Positions 25,826-34,901 of a stretch of 64,000 nt of DNA are shown in pieces (position 1 is the stretch's first letter; each line of letters opens with the position of its first letter). The notes under the pieces were generated by a model. That model saw only the letters and a list, made by a program, of their open reading frames with translations. It was not told the DNA's origin and ran no database searches. This stretch comes from Halomonas sp. (GTDB taxonomy: Bacteria; Pseudomonadota; Gammaproteobacteria; Pseudomonadales; Halomonadaceae), in assembly GCF_011050415.1 (NCBI RefSeq), contig NZ_DRFS01000024.1, positions 124,001 to 188,000 of the forward strand, read 5' to 3'. A program made the translations under genes and the position numbers.

Positions 25826-27712
25826 TCAGTTGGGGCTGCTGCCCTCAACATCAAGCCCCAGAAAGCCACCCGACTGCCGCTGCCACAGGCTGGCATAAAT
25901 ACCGTTTTTGGTCAGAAGCTCCTGATGCGTGCCGGTTTCCACAATACGTCCTTCGTCAACCACAATGAGACGATCAAGCATGGCGATGGTTGAAAGCCGA
26001 TGGGCAATGGCAATGACCGTTTTGCCTTCCATCAGCGTATCTAACTGCTCTTGAATAGCGGCTTCTACTTCAGAGTCCAGGGCTGAAGTGGCCTCATCCA
26101 ATACCAGAATCGGCGCGTTTTTGAGCAGTACGCGAGCAATCGCGATGCGCTGGCGCTGGCCGCCCGAAAGCTTAACGCCCCGTTCACCGACGTGGGCATC
26201 TAATCCGCGCCGCCCTTTCGGGTCGACCAGATCATTAATAAAGCTATCAGCATGAGCGCGACAAACCGCGTTCCAAACGTCCGCATCACTGGCGTGAGGG
26301 CTGCCGTAGCGAATGTTATCGCGCAGCGAGCGGTGTAGCAGCGAGGTATCCTGGGTCACCATACCAATTTGGTGGCGTAGGGAGGTCTGAGTAACCTCGG
26401 CAATATTCTTCCCATCAATTAGAATGCGCCCGCCCTGCACGTCGTAAAAACGCAGCAGCAGATTAGCGAGGGTCGATTTGCCCGCCCCAGAGCGGCCAAT
26501 CAGGCCAATTTTCTCGCCGGGCGCGATGGTGAGATTCAAGCCATCAAACACGGTTTTGCTTTCGCCTTTAGCCTGTGCATAACCAAATCGCATGGCGTCA
26601 AAACGAATCTCCCCCTTGGGCACTTGCAGCGGCAAAGCGCCTGGAGCGTCCCGTACAGTCGGTTCCTGGGCAATGGTATTCATGCCATCTTGGACCGTGC
26701 CAATATTTTCAAATAGCCCGGCAACTTCCCACAAAATCCAGTCAGACATAAAGCGAATACGCATCACCAGCGCAATAGCAATGGTCAGCACACCTAGCGA
26801 AATCGCCTCTGTGTACCAAGCACTAATAGCCATGGCCGCCGTACCCACCAACAGCGCGGTGTTAAGTAGTGTCAAACCTACACTCATAATGGTCACCAAC
26901 CGCATTTGGCGGTGAACGGTCACCATAAACCCTTCCATGGCATCCCGGGCATAGCTTTGCTCACGCTCGGTGTCGGCAAACAATTTAATGGTTTGAATAT
27001 TGCTGTAGCTATCCACTACGCGACCGGTCATTTGGGCGCGGGCATCCGCCTGGGCCATAGAAACATCGCGCAGCCGCGGCACGAAGTAGCGCATAATCGC
27101 CAGATAGCCCACTAACCACAGCGCTAGCGGTATGAGCAATAATAGGTCTGCTCGACCAAGTAAGAATGCCGCGCCAGTGAAGTAGACAATGGCATAGACC
27201 AACAGTCCCATTACCTTGGTGACGGTTTCACGGATTGCCAGCGCCGTTTGCATCACTTTTTGCGACACCCGCCCGGCAAACTCATCCTGATAAAACGCCA
27301 AGCTTTGGCTAAGCATATGCCGATGGGATAGCCAGCGACCGATCATCGGGTAATTACCGAAAATACTTTGGTGAGTCACCAGTGACTGCAATAGCACTAA
27401 AAGCGGCAAACCCACCAGCATCAACAGCCCCAGGCCCGCCAGCCATAACCCGTTTTCAGCCCAAAAACCTGCTCGCTCCACGTTGCCCAGCCAATCCACC
27501 AACTGGCCCATATAGCTAAAGAAAACGACCTCAGCCGCCGACACCAGAGCAGTAAACAGTGTCATTAACAGCAACAGCGGCAGCATTGGGCGTGAGAAAT
27601 GCACAATAAACGGCATCAACCCTTTTGGTGGTGTTTCTACCTCGCCTTCCGGGTAGGGATTAACCCGCGTTTCGAAGTATCGAAATAGCGGCTGTAAAAC
27701 ACGCGATAGCAT
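25826..27712 (-). CDS. ABC exporter, fused permease and ATPase
   Basis: This 628-residue half-transporter has an N-terminal six-helix type IV permease domain (about residues 30-340) and a C-terminal ATPase. The ATPase has Walker A GRSGAGKST, Q-loop in GMVTQDTSLLHRSL, signature LSGGQRQR, Walker B ILVLDEATSALD and the H-loop in AIAHRLST. It should act as a homodimer in the inner membrane, exporting a lipid, peptide or drug. The N-terminal YFETRVNPYPEGEVETPPKG is common to a proteobacterial subgroup annotated as multidrug exporters. AAGGAA precedes the ATG. It is not obviously in an operon. Confidence 0.9.
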   Translation of the reverse strand: MLSRVLQPLFRYFETRVNPYPEGEVETPPKGLMPFIVHFSRPMLPLLLLMTLFTALVSAAEVVFFSYMGQLVDWLGNVERAGFWAENGLWLAGLGLLMLVGLPLLVLLQSLVTHQSIFGNYPMIGRWLSHRHMLSQSLAFYQDEFAGRVSQKVMQTALAIRETVTKVMGLLVYAIVYFTGAAFLLGRADLLLLIPLALWLVGYLAIMRYFVPRLRDVSMAQADARAQMTGRVVDSYSNIQTIKLFADTEREQSYARDAMEGFMVTVHRQMRLVTIMSVGLTLLNTALLVGTAAMAISAWYTEAISLGVLTIAIALVMRIRFMSDWILWEVAGLFENIGTVQDGMNTIAQEPTVRDAPGALPLQVPKGEIRFDAMRFGYAQAKGESKTVFDGLNLTIAPGEKIGLIGRSGAGKSTLANLLLRFYDVQGGRILIDGKNIAEVTQTSLRHQIGMVTQDTSLLHRSLRDNIRYGSPHASDADVWNAVCRAHADSFINDLVDPKGRRGLDAHVGERGVKLSGGQRQRIAIARVLLKNAPILVLDEATSALDSEVEAAIQEQLDTLMEGKTVIAIAHRLSTIAMLDRLIVVDEGRIVETGTHQELLTKNGIYASLWQRQSGGFLGLDVEGSSPN

Positions 27713-27788
27713 GAGTTTTCCTTGGGTAACTGGCGTTGGTATTGAAGGTCTGTGGATTTTTTATAGATAAATCAAAATATCTGTAGCA

Positions 27789-28835
27789 TTAAGAAGCAGA
27801 GCGACGCAGTAGCCAGCGCGCCCAGAACGGCGCAAAGATCATCAGGGTTACCATGCGCAGCAAGTGGTGAAAAGCGACAAACACGGGATCGATATTTAAC
27901 GCTACCGCTAGGATCGCCATCTCACCAATACCACCAGGCGCTAGCGCTAATAATGCCACATCGCGCCCAACCCCGAGCAGTTGGTGAATTAGCTCGGCAA
28001 ACAGCGCCAATACCAACAGCGCTAAAAGAGTTGCAACGCCTGACTGCCATAAATAGCGGCCAAAAAGCTTGCGCGTCATTCCCTGAAAGCGCGAACCGAT
28101 GGCACAGCCCAATACCCATAGCATGGCGTTCATTCCCCACTCAGGAAGGGAGAGACTGGCAATATCAAAACCCGATAATAGGGCAGCCATCAGCAGAGGC
28201 GCCAGCAGAGCAGAGCTGGGGATTCGCAGCCAACGGCCTAGCGGCAACAACAGCGGGATTGTTAGTAGCATCCAGCCATGCTCAAGCGCGCTTTGCGGGG
28301 GGCCGACACTTCCGCCTCCGCCTTCGTAGGCCCAAAATAACGGTGGCAGAAAAAGAATCACTAAAATGATACGCAGCGACTGCGCGACAGCAATCCGTTG
28401 AGGGTCGCCACCGCACTTTTCACCTAGTAGGATCATTGCGGTCATGGCACCAGGGGAGGCGCCAAACCACGCGCTCACCGGGTCAAACCCGCAGCGCCGA
28501 TACCAGGCGGCGGCGACAGCCGTGGAGGCTGCCACACCTAGCAATAGTAGCGCGGCTGAAACAGGCCAATCTAGCACGCGTTGCGCCAATTGAGGGGTCA
28601 CTTGGCTGCCTAATACGATGCCCATTACTGCTAAAAACACGTCTCTCAACGGTTCAGGAATAGCGACGTGGACGCCCCGAGAAGAGACCAATAAGTTCGC
28701 GATAAGGGGACCAAGCATCCAGGCAAGGGGCAGGCCTGTGAGGTGAAACAGCGTGCCACCTACTGCACCAACGGCAAGCGACCTTGCCAACGCTTTTGCA
28801 CTCGCTTGCCTACTTACCGTTATCCTCCCCCTCAC
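27789..28835 (-). CDS. AbrB-family membrane protein (putative transporter)
   Basis: This 348-residue very hydrophobic protein has about ten helices in two related halves. Each half has a pattern such as GLPLAWMLGPLIANLL and LPEWGMNAMLWVLGCAIGSRF typical of the AbrB/AmoA-regulator membrane family. LAPGGIGEMAILAVALNIDPVFVAFHHLLR near the end is characteristic. The family is thought to include transporters, with function poorly known. The start is GTG at 28835 with GAGGAG upstream. It lies 76 bp from the ABC exporter on the same strand. Confidence 0.83.
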   Translation of the reverse strand: MRGRITVSRQASAKALARSLAVGAVGGTLFHLTGLPLAWMLGPLIANLLVSSRGVHVAIPEPLRDVFLAVMGIVLGSQVTPQLAQRVLDWPVSAALLLLGVAASTAVAAAWYRRCGFDPVSAWFGASPGAMTAMILLGEKCGGDPQRIAVAQSLRIILVILFLPPLFWAYEGGGGSVGPPQSALEHGWMLLTIPLLLPLGRWLRIPSSALLAPLLMAALLSGFDIASLSLPEWGMNAMLWVLGCAIGSRFQGMTRKLFGRYLWQSGVATLLALLVLALFAELIHQLLGVGRDVALLALAPGGIGEMAILAVALNIDPVFVAFHHLLRMVTLMIFAPFWARWLLRRSAS

Positions 28836-29032
28836 ACGTGCTCCTCATCTTAGCTATCGTTTCCAATAACAGGATCACCACTTGTGGTCGAACAACATAG
28901 GGATGCCTGCAACCGTTAACACGCTAAGGATAACGATTTACACTGACAATGGCTATCATTCGGGGCTTGTGATCAGAGCTTATCGATCAGGCCTTATCAC
29001 CCAAGCTATTCACTAAGTGACTCAACTACATC

Positions 29033-29908
29033 TCAGTATGGCTGAGGTATTTCACCATCATCGTCATCATCACGCATACGTGCTTGCCGCTCGGCTTCTT
29101 CCTCTTTGGCGTCGTCGATCACTTCCATCAGCTCATCGACGTTAGCAATATGGGTATCGGCCTCGAAGTGACCCGTAAGCTTACTATCCGGGTGTAGTTC
29201 GCCGGTTTCATACAGCGCCCACATCTCTCTGCCATATTCGGTATTCAGAAGCGCCGGTGCGAACTGACCAAAGTAGTTACGCATATTATCAACATCGCGA
29301 TACAGCATCGCGGCGGCGCTGTTGTTGCCTGCGGCGTCTACGGCCTGGGGTAAGTCGATAATCACCGGTCCTGAGGCATCGACCAGCACATTAAATTCCG
29401 ACAAATCGCCGTGAATCAAACCCGCGCAAAGCATTTTAACCACGTCCTGAATAACCTTGGCGTAGTAGGTCTCGGCCTGTTCTGGCGTAAGCGTCACCTC
29501 ATCCAAGCGCGGCGCGACGTTACCCTCGGCATCGCTAATCATCTCCATCAGCAATACGCCATCGACAAAGCCGTGGGGCTCAGGCACCCGCACGCCGGCT
29601 GAAGCAAGACGATAAAGCGCATCGACTTCGGCATTAAGCCACGCCTGCTCTTGCTCTTTCTGGCCGTAACGGGTTTTCTTGGCCATTGCCCGTGAGCGGC
29701 GACTGTTACGCTCTTTACGTCCTTCCTGATACTGAACGGCCTGTTTAAAACTGCGCTGTTTAGCCTCTTTGAAAACCTTGGCACAGCGTACGTCTTCACC
29801 ACAGCGCACGACGTAGACCTGCGCCTCTTTGCCACTCATTAACTGCACCAGCACCTCGTCGATCATTCCATCATCGACCAGCGGCTGTAATCGCTTGGGG
29901 ATTTTCAT
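29033..29908 (-). CDS. RIO-type serine protein kinase (RIO1 family)
   Basis: This 291-residue atypical kinase shows a nucleotide loop in SGKEAQVYVV, an ATP-anchoring lysine in CAKVFKEA, the catalytic loop HGDLSEFNVLV and the metal-binding IIDLPQAVD. A basic insert (GRKERNSRRSRAMAKKTRYG) and an acidic C-terminal tail (RMRDDDDDGE) are seen. RIO kinases in other organisms take part in ribosome maturation. Here it is only 33 bp downstream of a DEAD-box helicase that acts on 23S rRNA, which agrees with a role in ribosome assembly, though bacterial RIO proteins are little studied. Confidence 0.9.
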   Translation of the reverse strand: MKIPKRLQPLVDDGMIDEVLVQLMSGKEAQVYVVRCGEDVRCAKVFKEAKQRSFKQAVQYQEGRKERNSRRSRAMAKKTRYGQKEQEQAWLNAEVDALYRLASAGVRVPEPHGFVDGVLLMEMISDAEGNVAPRLDEVTLTPEQAETYYAKVIQDVVKMLCAGLIHGDLSEFNVLVDASGPVIIDLPQAVDAAGNNSAAAMLYRDVDNMRNYFGQFAPALLNTEYGREMWALYETGELHPDSKLTGHFEADTHIANVDELMEVIDDAKEEEAERQARMRDDDDDGEIPQPY

Positions 29909-29941
29909 GGTTAGCTGCGTCGGCTCCTCTTTGGTACGCGT

Positions 29942-31339
29942 TCAATAACGGATACGGCGAACACGGAAAGCCCGCCCTTTTAATTTATCGCGCTCAAGTT
30001 TGGCCTGAGCCTGTTGAATAACGTCCCTCGACACCGCCACGTAGGCACTGCGGGCAAGCACCTTAATTTTACCCACTTGATCACCGCGCAGCCCGCCTTC
30101 GCTGGTCAGCGCACCTAGTATATCGCCAGGGCGCAGCTTGTCTTTTTTGCCACCCGCTAGCTGTAGCGTCGCCATCGGCGGCTCAAAGGGGGTCGACTGC
30201 TGGGGCTTGGGCAGTGGCTCGGTGGTTAGCGGCTGTTGTAGCAATTCCTCTAGCTTTTCTAATCGATAGCTCTCTTTAGGCGTCACTAGTGTACAAGCAA
30301 CGCCGCTGGCACCGGCGCGGCCTGTGCGCCCTACCCGGTGCACGTGAACATCCAGCTCGCGGGCAATTTGATAATTAAACACGGCATCCAACTGAGCGAT
30401 ATCCAAACCACGTGCGGCTACATCGGTCGCCACCAGAATAGATGCACTCTGGTTGGCGAACAGAATCAAAATACGATCACGGTCTTTTTGCTCTAAATCG
30501 CCATTAAGCGCTACTGCACTAAATCCGGCATCCACCAACTGCTCTGCCACCGCTTGGGTCTCGCGCTTGGTGTTGCAAAATACCACGCTCGTGGTGGGTT
30601 GGTAGACCAGCAGCAGTTGGCGCAGCGCGGCAAAACGCGCTTCATCGCTGTCGACGATATAAAAATGTTGGCGAATGGTGCTAGCGTCATGCACCTCGGC
30701 AATTTTCACCGTCACTGGGTCTCGCATAACGCCGCGGGTCATTGCCGTTAGGCCGCCCGATGATTGCTCATCCGGAAAAGTAGCACTAAACAGCAGCGTT
30801 TGGCGGTCTGCTGGGGTCTCGGCGATGATGTCGTCAATGGTTGCCTGAAAGCCCATATCCAACATGCGATCCGCTTCATCCAGCACTAATATCGAGAGCG
30901 AATCCAGGGCGAGCGAGCCTTTGCGCAAATGTTCGTCAATACGCCCAGGCGTGCCTACTACGATATGCGCACCGTGCTCTAAGGAACCAAGCTGAGGGCC
31001 AAACGGCGCGCCGCCGCAGAGTGTTAGAATTTTTACGTTAGCCATACCACGTGCCAAGCGGCGCAGTTCTTCCGCCACCTGATCGGCTAACTCCCGCGTT
31101 GGGCAAAGCACTAAACCTTGTACTGCGAAGCTCTCTACTTTTAACTCAGCCAATAGCGCTAAACCAAACGCCGCTGTTTTGCCAGAGCCGGTCTTTGCCT
31201 GAGCCAGTACATCGCGCCCAGCTAACATCGGCGGTAGGCTTTGTGCCTGTACCGGCGACATTTCATGGTAGCCAAGGGATGCAAGGTTGCTCAGCAAAGC
31301 TTCAGGCAACGCTAACGAGGAGAAAGAGGAGTCAGACAC
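29942..31339 (-). CDS. dbpA: ATP-dependent RNA helicase DbpA
   Basis: This DEAD-box helicase has about 465 residues: Q-motif (SPVQAQSLPPML), Walker A AKTGSGKT, PTRELADQV, DEAD in LVLDEADRMLDMG, SAT in LLFSATF, and HRVGRTGRAG. The C-terminal 75 residues (RPGDILGALTSEGGLRGDQV onward) form the DbpA RNA-binding domain that directs the enzyme to hairpin 92 of 23S rRNA during large-subunit assembly. The most likely start is GTG at 31339, with AAGG upstream, giving VSDSSFSSLALPEALL; the frame is open to 31384. It is followed by the RIO kinase gene. Confidence 0.93.
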   Translation of the reverse strand: MSDSSFSSLALPEALLSNLASLGYHEMSPVQAQSLPPMLAGRDVLAQAKTGSGKTAAFGLALLAELKVESFAVQGLVLCPTRELADQVAEELRRLARGMANVKILTLCGGAPFGPQLGSLEHGAHIVVGTPGRIDEHLRKGSLALDSLSILVLDEADRMLDMGFQATIDDIIAETPADRQTLLFSATFPDEQSSGGLTAMTRGVMRDPVTVKIAEVHDASTIRQHFYIVDSDEARFAALRQLLLVYQPTTSVVFCNTKRETQAVAEQLVDAGFSAVALNGDLEQKDRDRILILFANQSASILVATDVAARGLDIAQLDAVFNYQIARELDVHVHRVGRTGRAGASGVACTLVTPKESYRLEKLEELLQQPLTTEPLPKPQQSTPFEPPMATLQLAGGKKDKLRPGDILGALTSEGGLRGDQVGKIKVLARSAYVAVSRDVIQQAQAKLERDKLKGRAFRVRRIRY

Positions 31340-31475
31340 GATATTACCTTGCTTGGGCCACAGGTGGGCAGCCATCAGAAACACAGCGTGAGCACCCTAG
31401 AGGAAAAGCGACGCACGCAAACTTTACGGCACCATAACAGAAAGTGCCTCGGCCTGCGCCGCCATCACATCGGTA

Positions 31476-31943
31476 TCACGTCGCCAGCGGTACAAAAATG
31501 GCCTGACTTAGCGTGGCTAAGTCACGCGGCGCGAGCTCTATTTCAAGCCCGCGACGACCAGCACTCACATAAATACTTGCGTAAGCTTCAGCGGAGAGAT
31601 CAATAAACGTAGGCAACCGCCGCTTCTGTCCCAGCGGGCTCACACCACCCAATACATAGCCGGTCACACGCTCGACCTCCAATGGCTCTGCCATGGCCGC
31701 TTTCTTTGCTCCGGCGGCCTTGGCGATCTGCTTTAACCCCAATTGGCAGTTCACTGGCACGACACCCACTGCTAGCTGTTTGCCATCCAGCTTTACTACT
31801 AAGGTTTTAAATACCTGCTCAACGGCTACACCGAGCTTAGCCGCTGCCTCTAAACCATAGGAAAGCGCAGCGGCATCGTGGTCATACTCATGCAACTGAA
31901 AGGCAAATCCTGCTTGTTTTGCACTATGAATAGCCGGTGTCAT
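31476..31943 (-). CDS. ybaK: Cys-tRNA(Pro) deacylase YbaK
   Basis: This 155-residue YbaK/EbsC-family protein hydrolyses cysteine wrongly attached to tRNA(Pro). It shows the family's TPAIHSAKQAGFAFQLHEYDHD opening, the lysine in VFKTLVVKLDGK, and the GGVSPLGQKRRLPTFID segment near the C-terminus. The ATG at 31943 matches the family start; the frame extends upstream to 31991 without a good ribosome site. It is a single gene next to dbpA. Confidence 0.92.
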   Translation of the reverse strand: MTPAIHSAKQAGFAFQLHEYDHDAAALSYGLEAAAKLGVAVEQVFKTLVVKLDGKQLAVGVVPVNCQLGLKQIAKAAGAKKAAMAEPLEVERVTGYVLGGVSPLGQKRRLPTFIDLSAEAYASIYVSAGRRGLEIELAPRDLATLSQAIFVPLAT

Positions 31944-32196
31944 GGCGTTCTCTTTGTTAGCGGCGCGGCGGCAATAGGGTGTACTGCGCATATCTAACTA
32001 AATAGCGCGACAGGCAAAAGGAAGTCAACTGATTGGAACAGATGAAAGGTTTGATTGATGCTTCTGGAAAGCTGTGTTCCAGCTACTATGCTCAAAGTAT
32101 CAGGTTCAAGGCACCAGACTTAAAAGTGTCACGCTCAAAAATGCAACGCTTAATGGTGAAGTAGGTCAAAGGAAGCTAATCGAAAGGAGTTCAGCA

Positions 32197-32382
32197 ATGC
32201 CAGCAACCTCTAAAGCGCAACAAAAAGCGGCAGGAGCAGCGCTTTCCGCTAAGCGCGGGGAAACCAAGCCTAGTGAACTTTATGGTTCGTCTAAAGAGAT
32301 GTATGACTCCATGAGCGAGGAGGAGCTAGAAGATTTTGCGAGTACAAAGCGCAAAGGCAAGCCGGAAAAGAAGCAGGATTGA
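32197..32382 (+). CDS. DUF3008 family small protein
   Basis: This 61-residue hydrophilic, lysine-rich protein (SKAQQKAAGAALSAKRGE, ELYGSSKEMYDSMSEEELED, STKRKGKPEKK) matches the DUF3008 pattern closely. The function is unknown; such proteins are common in stress-tolerant proteobacteria. AAAGGAG before the ATG at 32197 decides the start over the open frame from 32074. A strong terminator follows at 32397. Confidence 0.85.
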   Translation: MPATSKAQQKAAGAALSAKRGETKPSELYGSSKEMYDSMSEEELEDFASTKRKGKPEKKQD

Positions 32383-32396
32383 CAGCTTACTCACGC

Positions 32397-32427
32397 AAAA
32401 GCGCCAGCGTACCGTCGCTGGCGCTTT
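32397..32427 (+). terminator. Rho-independent terminator after the DUF3008 gene
   Basis: AAAAGCGCCAGCG (from 32397) pairs with CGCTGGCGCTTTT around a six-base loop. The flanking A and T runs make it work on both strands, so it can also close the convergent lipoprotein gene. Confidence 0.85.
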
Positions 32428-32453
32428 TGCTGATACTATCAAAATAGTCGTCG

Positions 32454-32723
32454 TTACTTACAAGCGACTACTTTGCGCATGGTGTCTTTTGCCCATAGCG
32501 TTTGACCGTCTGGCGTACGCCCGTGGTCATTCCAGCGCTCGGCAGTTTCAAGGCAGAACGAGCCCGCGCTTTCAACCGTCGTGTCGCGATTGGCAGGACG
32601 CTCACCACCGATCCGCATAATATCTGGATTATCAGTGGTATAGCTTGGAGCAATGGTAGAACTAGCACAGCCAGCAACCAAAACGGTCAATAGCAGTGCA
32701 GGTAAACAGCGGCGCAATGGCAT
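32454..32723 (-). CDS. Small putative lipoprotein
   Basis: This 89-residue protein has a basic start (MPLRRC), a hydrophobic stretch (LPALLLTVLVAG) and a lipobox VAGC at about residues 16-19, so it should be lipid-anchored and face the periplasm. The mature part (GGERPANRDTTVESAGSFC, then TPDGQTLWAKDTMRKVVACK) has two cysteines that could form a disulphide. The ATG at 32723 fits the signal peptide and has GAGGG upstream; the longer frame to 32762 would spoil the signal. Function unknown. Confidence 0.75.
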   Translation of the reverse strand: MPLRRCLPALLLTVLVAGCASSTIAPSYTTDNPDIMRIGGERPANRDTTVESAGSFCLETAERWNDHGRTPDGQTLWAKDTMRKVVACK

Positions 32724-32840
32724 GTTTTTACAACCCTCAACGTAGCAAAGTTTGCCCGACACCTATTGTCGGTAGCGCTAAATAGCATTGCTAACGATAC
32801 AACGTCAATCTTTTTTGGCGCGGCTCTTTTTTAACGCGGC

Positions 32841-33707
32841 TTAGCCTGCGCTTAGAGTAAGGCTAGTGACCGGGCGTAGGTTTAGACGCTTACAACGCTG
32901 CTCCACGCTATCCATAATCTCTTGGGCATCATTAAACTGCTGCTTGTCGAGCTGGATATCCACCATTAGAAAACTGCCTACTTGAGCCAGGCGAACATCA
33001 TCGGCGGCCACATCAAAGTCGGCAACATCGCTGACCACATCGCGGCGCATGTTGTTGCAAGATACGCCAAACATAAGTTCACGCAGCGCACCACGCACCA
33101 TCCGAATCGGCATAGGTAAGAAATAGCCAGCAATGATCAGCACCATCACTGGGTCTGCAAATCGCGCGTAGTTTGCCCATGGCGACTGGGTGAGCGCCCA
33201 AGTCAGCGCGAAGCCGAGCATCACTGCAGCACTTAACCAGGTATCCATCTGCCACTGGCGCAGCTCGGCTGCCAATAGTGAAGAGCTCGCGATGCGGGCA
33301 TAGCGCGCCAAGCACCACCAGGTCAGTAAGCAGCCCGTCACGTTAACGACACCAAACATTAACGCTAAATCCAGCGTGACTAGGCGGCCGCCGTCACGCA
33401 AGCTCCACAGCGCAGACACCAGCGAAACAATACATACCATAGCGATCACCACGCCTTTGAGCAGCACTGCAAGCGGCTCCACTGTCAGCCGCCCAAAGGG
33501 GTAGTGATCATCAGCAGGCTTACGCGCCTGTTGAAGAGCAAATAGGGATAACGATGCCAGCACTAGACTTAGTAGCGAATAGCCGCTATCAAAAAGAATG
33601 GTGATGGAACCACTGGCAAGCCCTAACGCAAGCCCGGTAAACGCAAACAGGCTGGCAGAAATGGCTGAAAATCTTAGCGCACGGCGCTCGGCAACAAAGG
33701 GGGTCAC
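32841..33707 (-). CDS. Cation diffusion facilitator family transporter
   Basis: This 288-residue protein has about six membrane helices and a C-terminal cytoplasmic domain (residues about 210-288). Family marks are the TM2 start ITILFDSGYSLLSLVLASLS and the DDHYPFGRLTVEPLAVL loop. The usual four-residue metal site (D-x3-D in TM2, H-x3-D in TM5) appears as D-x3-S (DSGYS) and Q-x3-D (QWQMD). Transport of zinc-like ions should therefore not be assumed. The start is GTG at 33707 with GGAG upstream. It is divergent from a LysR gene. Confidence 0.82.
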   Translation of the reverse strand: MTPFVAERRALRFSAISASLFAFTGLALGLASGSITILFDSGYSLLSLVLASLSLFALQQARKPADDHYPFGRLTVEPLAVLLKGVVIAMVCIVSLVSALWSLRDGGRLVTLDLALMFGVVNVTGCLLTWWCLARYARIASSSLLAAELRQWQMDTWLSAAVMLGFALTWALTQSPWANYARFADPVMVLIIAGYFLPMPIRMVRGALRELMFGVSCNNMRRDVVSDVADFDVAADDVRLAQVGSFLMVDIQLDKQQFNDAQEIMDSVEQRCKRLNLRPVTSLTLSAG

Positions 33708-33822
33708 GCGAAAAACTCCATAGCATTAGGGAAACTCTGCGCCATAATAGTGGGGAGTTAGGCTAATCACGAATCGCTCAGCGTCAAATTATTTGGCGCT
33801 CGCAGCATTAACCGAGAACCCT

Positions 33823-34692
33823 ATGCGCGCTGAACAGGTACAGGCCTTTATAGATGTCACTGAGCATGGCTCCTTTGCCGCCGCCGCGCGGCATACCGGC
33901 GTTAAACGCAGTACGTTGAGCGCTGCCGTACATGCATTAGAAGACAGCCTGGGGGTGGCGTTATTTGAACGCTCCGGCAATAGCCTCACGCTTACTGCTG
34001 TTGGCGATAACGTGCTGCCGGATTGCTACCGGTTGCTGACCAGCGCCAGTCGAATTAAAAAGCACTGCCATCAACACTTGCAGGGCGTTGAAAGCCAACT
34101 GTGCATCGCCCGCGATGACGCTCTGCCTGAGGCGTTTTGGCGTCAAGTAATGCACGATTTAAAACAGCAGTTCCCGCTGACGGCTATTTCGGTTTATTTG
34201 GTGCCCCCACAGGAGCATACTCAGTTTGTACAGCGCCAAACGGTCGATATCGCTTTTGGTCTTTACACCGCTGAAGGCATTGAGGCCAATGCCGAGAACC
34301 TAGCACCTGTCAGCATGCGCCTCGTCGCCGCTCCCCATCACCCACTCAGCCGACTTCCCAGCGTGAATCGAGATGATTTAGCGCAATACACTCAAGTGTG
34401 TTTAACCCACGTGCAGGATGACAAACTGATCAGCGAAGCCCTGTTTTCAGGTAATTATCTTGGTCTAACCATGTTTGAGGTGATTCGCGATGCGGTCATC
34501 AACGCCACCGGCTGGGCGCTACTGCCCTATCCGCTGGTTAAAAGCGCCTTAGAAACAGGCGCCCTCACCGCGCTAAATCATGACCTAGCGTTAGATAGCC
34601 ATTATTACCGCTATGTGGAAAGCGATAGCCGCGGCGTGGTGGCCACGGCGTTGTTAAAAAAGGTGGCACATTTTTTAGCGACGCTGCACTAA
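33823..34692 (+). CDS. LysR-family transcriptional regulator
   Basis: This regulator of about 289 residues has an N-terminal winged helix-turn-helix (VQAFIDVTEHGSFAAAARH, then STLSAAVHALEDSLGVALFE) and a periplasmic-binding-protein-like effector domain. The start at 33823 (MRAEQVQAF) is at the family position; 33793 is an alternative in-frame ATG. It is divergent from the cation efflux gene with a 115-bp gap, the usual LysR arrangement, so it may control that gene. Effector unknown. Confidence 0.85.
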   Translation: MRAEQVQAFIDVTEHGSFAAAARHTGVKRSTLSAAVHALEDSLGVALFERSGNSLTLTAVGDNVLPDCYRLLTSASRIKKHCHQHLQGVESQLCIARDDALPEAFWRQVMHDLKQQFPLTAISVYLVPPQEHTQFVQRQTVDIAFGLYTAEGIEANAENLAPVSMRLVAAPHHPLSRLPSVNRDDLAQYTQVCLTHVQDDKLISEALFSGNYLGLTMFEVIRDAVINATGWALLPYPLVKSALETGALTALNHDLALDSHYYRYVESDSRGVVATALLKKVAHFLATLH

Positions 34693-34901
34693 ATGACGCT
34701 TTTTAAAGGCGCATGAACAGTCTGACATAACGTTGAAATAATTTTTGTGGAAAAAAACGCTAAAGCCTTCCACGCTATTAAAAAGCGCTAAATAAGGAGA
34801 AGCCAGGTCACGCCACGTGAGAGACACAGGCAAGTGTCATCTGGGCGTAATACGCACCTGCCAGTGTCGAAGTTGCCGTCAACCAAGGAGTGATTCCACC
34901 G

